Assembly: GCA_050789255.1 (NCBI GenBank)
Contig: JBOZRQ010000013.1
Location: 119,574-183,573 of the forward strand
Reading direction: 5' to 3'
DNA length: 64,000 nucleotides
From: JBOZRQ01 sp050789255
GTDB taxonomy: Bacteria > Bacillota > Sulfobacillia > Symbiobacteriales > Symbiobacteriaceae
The position numbers were made by a program, and so were the translations under genes. Under the pieces are notes generated by a model that did no database searches, was not told the origin of the DNA, and was given only the letters and a program-made list of their open reading frames with translations. Of this stretch, positions 59,808-64,000 are shown in pieces. Within the stretch, counting starts at the first letter, position 1; each line of letters begins with the position of its first letter.

Positions 59808-60442
59808 TGATTACAGGATCGAGCCTCATCCGTTGGTCCGGGTTGGCAGCCATGGTCGCAGGGAGCCTGTTCATCGCCATCCAGCCGATTCATCCACCCG
59901 AGACGCTCGACTCGGTCACCACCAGCACCTACGCAATCGTACATATCATGACCATCGCCATGTCCCTCTTCGGCCTGGCCGGCGTCGCAGGGCTCTACGC
60001 CCGACAGGTGAAGGAGGCCAGTTGGCTCGGTCTGGCCGGATTCCTCCTGTTCGGCCTCTGGCTGGTGCTGATCACGGGCTTCACCTTCGCCGAAGCCTTC
60101 ATCCTGCCGCCGCTCGCGCAGGAAGCACCGAAGTTCGTGGTGGGCTTCATGGGGATCTTCCCCGGGGCTGCTAGCGAGGTGAACCTGGGCGCCCTCGAAC
60201 CGCTATACGGGCTGACAGGGGCGCTGTATGTGATCGGTGGGCTGCTGTTCGGCATCGCTTCCTTCCGGACCCGGATCCTGTCCCGCTGGGGGGCCGGCAT
60301 CCTTGCTTTCGGGGCCGTGGCGGCTGTTGCGACAGCGCTTGTCCCGCACGAGTATACTCGGATCGCAGCGGTGCCGACGGGGCTGGGGCTTGCATGGTTG
60401 GGATTTTCCCTGTGGTCCAACCGGAGGGGGGTGCAAGCATGA
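59804..60442 (+). CDS. Unknown membrane protein with six to seven spans
   Basis: A 212-residue hydrophobic protein (spans near IRWSGLAAMVAGSLFIAIQP, IVHIMTIAMSLFGLAGVAGL, WLGLAGFLLFGLWLVLITGF, LEPLYGLTGALYVIGGLLFG, WGAGILAFGAVAAVATALVP). No enzyme motif is visible. It overlaps the genes on both sides by 4 nt, within a seven-gene operon. Confidence 0.85.
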   Translation: MMITGSSLIRWSGLAAMVAGSLFIAIQPIHPPETLDSVTTSTYAIVHIMTIAMSLFGLAGVAGLYARQVKEASWLGLAGFLLFGLWLVLITGFTFAEAFILPPLAQEAPKFVVGFMGIFPGAASEVNLGALEPLYGLTGALYVIGGLLFGIASFRTRILSRWGAGILAFGAVAAVATALVPHEYTRIAAVPTGLGLAWLGFSLWSNRRGVQA

Positions 60443-60858
60443 ACGAGGTGTCGCTGTTTCGCCTGTATCTGCTCAGAGCCGTGTACCTCTTCATCGCCGT
60501 GGGCCTCGCCGTTTTCAAATTGCCGGGTGTCATCGAGCAGGCCGTCTCTCCGGACGGGTCCTGGGAGCTCATGGAGGGCGTAGTCGCTTGCATGCAGGTG
60601 ACGTTTGGGCTGCTTGCGCTCCTGGGGCTCCGCTATCCGTTGCAGATGCTGCCCGTGCTTCTGTGGGAGATGATCTGGAAGTCCCTCTGGCTGCTCATCG
60701 TCGCACTGCCGCTTTGGAGATCTGGCCAGATGGACGAGGCAACCCTAACGACGGCCTATAACTGCATGGTGGGGATCATCGTTCCCATCGCCATGCCTTG
60801 GTCCTACGTCTTTGCCCAGTACATCCGCAAACCAGGAGATCGGTGGCGAAATGCGTAA
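60439..60858 (+). CDS. Unknown membrane protein with four spans
   Basis: A 139-residue protein starting MNEVSLFRLYLLRAVYLFIA. Hydrophobic segments follow (AVYLFIAVGLAVFKLPGVIE, VTFGLLALLGLRYPLQMLPV, LLWEMIWKSLWLLIVALPLW, MVGIIVPIAMPWSYVFAQYI). Its ATG overlaps the previous stop. Function unknown; small four-span proteins of this kind occur with DUF2306-type neighbours. Confidence 0.85.
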   Translation: MNEVSLFRLYLLRAVYLFIAVGLAVFKLPGVIEQAVSPDGSWELMEGVVACMQVTFGLLALLGLRYPLQMLPVLLWEMIWKSLWLLIVALPLWRSGQMDEATLTTAYNCMVGIIVPIAMPWSYVFAQYIRKPGDRWRNA

Positions 60859-61477
60859 AGCACGCTCGGCCACGTGGCTCGTCGTCGGACTGTTGTTCCT
60901 GAGTTTTCTTCCGCTCTTTTTTGGGGTTCTCCGCCTGATCCAGCTGGCCGGCGGCGCGGAGGTTATGCCAGTCGACGCACGGTTCACGGCGTCGCCCCTC
61001 CCGGTGGTAGTCCATATCGTGAGCGGCGGTGTGTATGCCGTCCTGGGCGCCTTCCAGTTCCCCACCGGTTTCCGGCTGCGCTGGCCACGCTGGCACCGCG
61101 CAGCCGGGTGGGTCCTGACCCTGTGCGGACTGCTGGTTGCGCTGTCCGCCCTGTGGATGACCCTGTTCTATCCCCGCCAGGCTGGCACCGGTGAGCTGCT
61201 CTATGGGTTTCGGCTCCTGTTCGGGTCGCTCATGGTCGCATCCTTCCCGCTCGGGATCGCCGCGGTCATCCGAGGGGACGTGAAGGGGCACCGAGCATGG
61301 ATGATGCGTGGCTACGCCATCGGACTTGGGGCGGGCACGCAGATGCTGACCCTGATGGTCGGGGAGATCATCGCCGGCCCGCCCAGTGAGCTCAGCCATG
61401 CGCTGCTGATGGGAGCGGGCTGGGTCATCAACCTCGCCGTGGCCGAATGGATCTTGAGGAGGAGGCAAGCAAGATGA
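60851..61477 (+). CDS. DUF2306-like membrane protein
   Basis: A 208-residue protein with about six spans. The segment VVVHIVSGGVYAVLGAFQFP followed by RWPRWHRAAGWVLTLCGLLV and KGHRAWMMRGYAIGLGAGTQ matches the DUF2306 pattern, with conserved His and Arg near the membrane face that could bind haem or metal. Its start overlaps the previous gene by 8 nt. Confidence 0.82.
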   Translation: MRKARSATWLVVGLLFLSFLPLFFGVLRLIQLAGGAEVMPVDARFTASPLPVVVHIVSGGVYAVLGAFQFPTGFRLRWPRWHRAAGWVLTLCGLLVALSALWMTLFYPRQAGTGELLYGFRLLFGSLMVASFPLGIAAVIRGDVKGHRAWMMRGYAIGLGAGTQMLTLMVGEIIAGPPSELSHALLMGAGWVINLAVAEWILRRRQAR

Positions 61478-62445
61478 AAGCGATCGTATACAAGCGGTAC
61501 GGGCCGCCGGATGTGCTGCAGATGCGGGAGGTCCCCACACCTGTGCCTAAGGACGACGAGATCCTGATCAAGGTCCATGCGGCAACCGCCGCGGCGGGTG
61601 ATTGGCGCCTGCGCAAGGCGGATCCCTTTCTGGCGAGGCTGTTCAACGGTCTGTGGCGGCCCAAGCGAGTGAAGATTCTCGGGTTCGAGCTGGCGGGCGT
61701 GGTGGAAGCGACCGGCAGCAGCGTGACCCGGTTCAAGCCGGGGGATCGCGTCTATGCCGCCTGCGGCAACTCCTTCGGTGCGTGTGCCGAATACAAGACC
61801 ATGCCCGAGAACGGTGCTGTTGCGCTTATGCCGGCCAACATGACCTTCGAGGAGGCGGCGGCGGTTCCCGTTGGTGCGATTACGGCCTTACAGTATCTCC
61901 GGATGGGCAACATCCAGCGCGGCAGCCGCGTGCTCATCTATGGCGCTTCCGGCAGTGTCGGGACGTACGCCGTGCAGCTCGCCAAACACTTCGGTGCGGA
62001 TGTGACCGCGGTCTGCAGCACGCCGAATGTGGAGCTAGCAAGGACGCTGGGCGCCGACCGGGTCATCGATTACACCAAAGAGTCGCTCTCGGCTGACGGT
62101 CCGGCCTACGATATCATCTTCGATACGGTCGGGAAGAGCCCGTGGCGGCCTTGTGTGGAGAGACTTGGCGCCAACGGCTTCTATCTGCGGGCGTACCATA
62201 TGCCGTTGGCGGCCCTTCGGGGATGGTGGACCAACATGACCAGCGGCAAGAAGGTCATCGGCGAAACGATGAAGGAAAACGCGGCAGACTTGCAGTTTCT
62301 TGCCGAGCTCATCGAAGCCGGGAAGGTGCGTGCGGTCATCGACCGGAGCTATCCGCTGGCGCAGGCTGCGGAGGCCCACCGGTACGTAGAGCAGGGGCAT
62401 AAGCGAGGGAACGTTGTACTCACGGTTCGGAGGGAACAGCCTTGA
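61474..62445 (+). CDS. Zinc-independent MDR-family NAD(P)-dependent oxidoreductase
   Basis: A 323-residue quinone-oxidoreductase-like enzyme. The N-terminus is MKAIVYKRYGPPDVLQMREV. The nucleotide fold has VLIYGASGSVGTYAVQLAKH (an AxxGxxG variant preferring NADPH). The catalytic zinc cysteine and the four structural zinc cysteines are absent. It may reduce quinones or enones. It overlaps neighbours by 4 nt on each side and is the only clear soluble enzyme in the operon. Confidence 0.93.
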   Translation: MKAIVYKRYGPPDVLQMREVPTPVPKDDEILIKVHAATAAAGDWRLRKADPFLARLFNGLWRPKRVKILGFELAGVVEATGSSVTRFKPGDRVYAACGNSFGACAEYKTMPENGAVALMPANMTFEEAAAVPVGAITALQYLRMGNIQRGSRVLIYGASGSVGTYAVQLAKHFGADVTAVCSTPNVELARTLGADRVIDYTKESLSADGPAYDIIFDTVGKSPWRPCVERLGANGFYLRAYHMPLAALRGWWTNMTSGKKVIGETMKENAADLQFLAELIEAGKVRAVIDRSYPLAQAAEAHRYVEQGHKRGNVVLTVRREQP

Positions 62446-62906
62446 TCTTGGTCCTGGTCACAGTCATCGCGCTTGCTGTTTCGTACTGGTACGACCCTGG
62501 GCGTACCCGCAAGGCGCTTCAGACCAGCGGTAAGTCGTTCCTGGGCCTTATGCCCAGCCTCCAGGTCATCACCTGGATCATCGGGTTGATGCTCGCCCTG
62601 GTGCCCGAGCAGGTGTTGGTGCAGCTGTTCCAACAGCATGGTCTGACGGGGTTCATCCTGGCCGCCCTTGTCGGCTCGGTGGCCACCATTCCGGGGCCGA
62701 TCGCCTTCCCGCTGGCCGGGTCGCTGCTGAAGCTGGGCGCCGGTGTGGCCACCATGGCGGCGTTTATCACCACCCTGACCATGGTAGGCTTGGTTTCGGC
62801 GCCCATGGAGGCGGAGTTCTTCGGGCGGCGCTTCGCACTGCTCCGCAACGGCCTGAGCCTGGTGCTGGCCCTGATCGTGGGCGCTTTGATGGGGGTGATC
62901 CTGTGA
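62442..62906 (+). CDS. Permease half, UPF0718/ArsP-like, N-terminal type
   Basis: A 154-residue protein with four to five spans: SLQVITWIIGLMLALVPEQV, GLTGFILAALVGSVATIPGP, FPLAGSLLKLGAGVATMAAF, NGLSLVLALIVGALMGVIL. The pattern PGPIAFPLAGSLLK and ITTLTMVGLVSAPMEAEFFG match one half of the YraQ/ArsP-type permeases, which are normally one chain with two homologous halves. The second half follows as a separate gene. Confidence 0.85.
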   Translation: MILVLVTVIALAVSYWYDPGRTRKALQTSGKSFLGLMPSLQVITWIIGLMLALVPEQVLVQLFQQHGLTGFILAALVGSVATIPGPIAFPLAGSLLKLGAGVATMAAFITTLTMVGLVSAPMEAEFFGRRFALLRNGLSLVLALIVGALMGVIL

Positions 62907-63433
62907 AGTTCTGGCTGTTGGCGGTGGTGGTGGTTGCCCAGGTGGGATTGGCGTTCTTTGATCCGGGACTGGCCGGGAGGGTAGCGGCCAACACGTGGGA
63001 TTTTCTGTGGAGCATTCTGAAGGTGCTCCCGATGATTCTGATTCTGATGGGCCTGTTCGACGCTTGGGTGCCCAGGAGCGCGGTGGAGCGGCACATCGGT
63101 CCCGGGTCGGGGGCTCGCGGGGTGGCTCTGTCGATCTTGTTGGGTACCGCTGCTGCGGGGCCGCTGTATGCTGCTTTTCCTGTCGCCAAGGCTTTGCAGG
63201 AGAAGGGGGCGCGGTGGGCCAACGTGACGATCTTCCTGGGGACCTGGGCGGCGGTGAAGATCCCGATGGTGGCGCTGGAGGCTCACTTTGTGGGGGTCAG
63301 CTTTGCCATGGTGAGGCTTGTGCTTACGGTGCCTGGGATTATCGTGCTGGGGTTTCTCCTGGAGCGGTTGCTCGGGGTGGGCGAGGGCCCCTCTTCTGTC
63401 ACAACCAGCAGGATAAGTAATCTGGGTGATTGA
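62903..63433 (+). CDS. Permease half, UPF0718/ArsP-like, C-terminal type
   Basis: A 176-residue protein with four to five spans. VLPMILILMGLFDAWVPRSA and GARGVALSILLGTAAAGPLY followed by AAFPVAKALQEKGARWANVT parallel the first half (PGPIAFPLAGSLLKLGAG). It overlaps that gene by ATGA, so the two proteins probably assemble into one transporter. The substrate is unknown; some relatives export methylated arsenicals, but no cysteine thiolate site is visible here. Confidence 0.85.
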   Translation: MKFWLLAVVVVAQVGLAFFDPGLAGRVAANTWDFLWSILKVLPMILILMGLFDAWVPRSAVERHIGPGSGARGVALSILLGTAAAGPLYAAFPVAKALQEKGARWANVTIFLGTWAAVKIPMVALEAHFVGVSFAMVRLVLTVPGIIVLGFLLERLLGVGEGPSSVTTSRISNLGD

Positions 63434-63512
63434 AAGGTCCTGCCTAGTAGGTGCTTCAAGGGTCCCCCCTGGGGGTGCTCCAGCCCGGACTGTGAAAGGA
63501 GTGTTATGCGAA

Positions 63513-63773
63513 ATGCAGCTGATTAGAGCGACGATCGCCCAATTCCAACAGGAACCTTTATGGTTTAGACTACTAATCTCTACGATGCTGCTGATGTCGA
63601 TCATTTTCAGCAGTTCGTCGTTCGGTGGTCACTATCACAGCGCCTCCAAACTGGCGGCGGCCATCTTGTTCGCTACCTATGGGATTAAAATGCGCCGGAG
63701 ACGGGTGAATGCAATCGGCCTTTTTGCCCTATCAGCCGTATGTTTGTATCTATCTTGGAACAGCTTGAACTAA
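63513..63773 (+). CDS. Unknown small membrane protein
   Basis: An 86-residue protein beginning MQLIRATIAQFQQEPLWFRL with two to three spans (LLISTMLLMSIIFSSSSFGG, SKLAAAILFATYGIKMRRRR, AIGLFALSAVCLYLSWNSLN). GAAAGGAG lies 10-15 nt upstream. Codons are less GC-rich than in neighbouring genes. Function unknown; a terminator follows. Confidence 0.7.
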   Translation: MQLIRATIAQFQQEPLWFRLLISTMLLMSIIFSSSSFGGHYHSASKLAAAILFATYGIKMRRRRVNAIGLFALSAVCLYLSWNSLN

Positions 63774-63788
63774 ACGATTGTATAAGGC

Positions 63789-63815
63789 GAGAGCCCTGCT
63801 GGCTGCAGGGCTCTT
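63789..63815 (+). terminator. Terminator after small membrane protein
   Basis: AGAGCCCTGC, loop TGGCT, GCAGGGCTCT, then TCGTGTGTC; T tract weak. Confidence 0.65.
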
Positions 63816-63903
63816 CGTGTGTCTCTGGCTAGCCGCAACGGCCTGAGCACGGAAAAGACCACCTTCCTCCGCATTTTCAGCAGGAGAAAAGTGGTCTTGT
63901 TAC

Positions 63904-64000
63904 GGTCGGCCCTCTCGTGGTTGCCTAGGGCAACCTACTGCCGGACGACCCAGTGCCTCTCGATTGGTCGGCCCTCTCGTGGTTGCCTAGGGCAACCTAC
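63904..64000. CRISPR. Possible start or end of a CRISPR array (two repeat units)
   Basis: A 35-nt sequence, GGTCGGCCCTCTCGTGGTTG followed by CCTAGGGCAACCTAC, occurs identically at 63904-63938 and 63966-64000 and is cut by the window end. The units are 62 nt apart with a 27-nt unique spacer. The repeat contains the stem GGTTGCC-TAG-GGCAACC. A 27-nt spacer is short for CRISPR; no cas gene is in view. A hairpin (AGACCAC ... GTGGTCT, 63855-63897) precedes the first unit. Confidence 0.55.

Overview
The window reads as chromosome of a GC-rich, endospore-forming Firmicute; Symbiobacterium or a close relative is my best guess (inferred from gene content, not from a search). Sporulation and Firmicute markers (SigI/RsgI, YunB, CotF-like and CotS-like proteins, a tyrosine T-box, LCP and class A PBP wall enzymes, a MutS2/PolX block) sit in DNA whose codons are strongly GC-biased. 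Low-GC stretches are almost all promoters, leaders or repeats. I see no rRNA or tRNA gene, phage or insertion sequence.

Layout. 1-4.5 kb (minus): rsgI-like anti-sigma gene cut by the window edge, sigI, ruvB-ruvA-ruvC. 4.6-5.6 kb (plus): an LCP wall enzyme behind a 14-codon coupled leader peptide. 5.9-6.0 kb: an AT-rich palindromic repeat, with a second copy at 42.1 kb and a half copy at 36.0 kb. 6.0-13.9 kb (minus): two JAMM proteases, NAD synthetase, an M20 amidohydrolase, ATP sulfurylase, APS/PAPS reductase, cysteine synthase, and two overlapping E1-like (ThiF/MoeB) genes whose catalytic residues are divided between them. 14-18 kb (minus): a promoter plus 27-residue peptide ending in stacked terminators, an ABC exporter, a 24-residue ORF, two 65-residue paralogues and two GNATs. 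18-25 kb: yunB, an SLH protein, and a PadR-ABC-FtsX operon. 25-30.6 kb: tyrS with its T-box, a class A PBP, a CotF-like protein. 30.6-39.6 kb: coupled HD-GYP and GGDEF genes, a two-domain wall hydrolase, an HD phosphohydrolase, an RRM protein, an IF-1, and a two-component system. 39.7-48.1 kb: mutS2, an alkaline-phosphatase-superfamily gene, DUF421, polX, two glycosyltransferases and a CotS-like kinase. 48.1-54.5 kb: an ABC-F ATPase behind an attenuator with its own leader peptide, a large fibronectin-type secreted protein, an ABC-2 exporter. 54.6-64 kb: GNAT, unknown proteins, a MalT-type LuxR regulator followed by a seven-gene overlapping membrane-protein operon, and two units of a CRISPR-like repeat at the edge.

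The most interesting point is the E1-like pair (12451-13934). One protein keeps the nucleotide-site residues but lacks the N-terminal arginine motif. Its partner keeps that motif and has lost the nucleotide-site residues. This is the division of labour known from eukaryotic heterodimeric E1 enzymes. With two intact JAMM proteases and a complete sulfate-to-cysteine set nearby, it suggests a sulfur-carrier or ubiquitin-like activation system; no carrier gene is visible here. The second theme is leader-peptide control: four genes or operons (LCP, ABC exporter, ABC-F, MalT-like) each have a short ORF with a good ribosome binding site in their leader.
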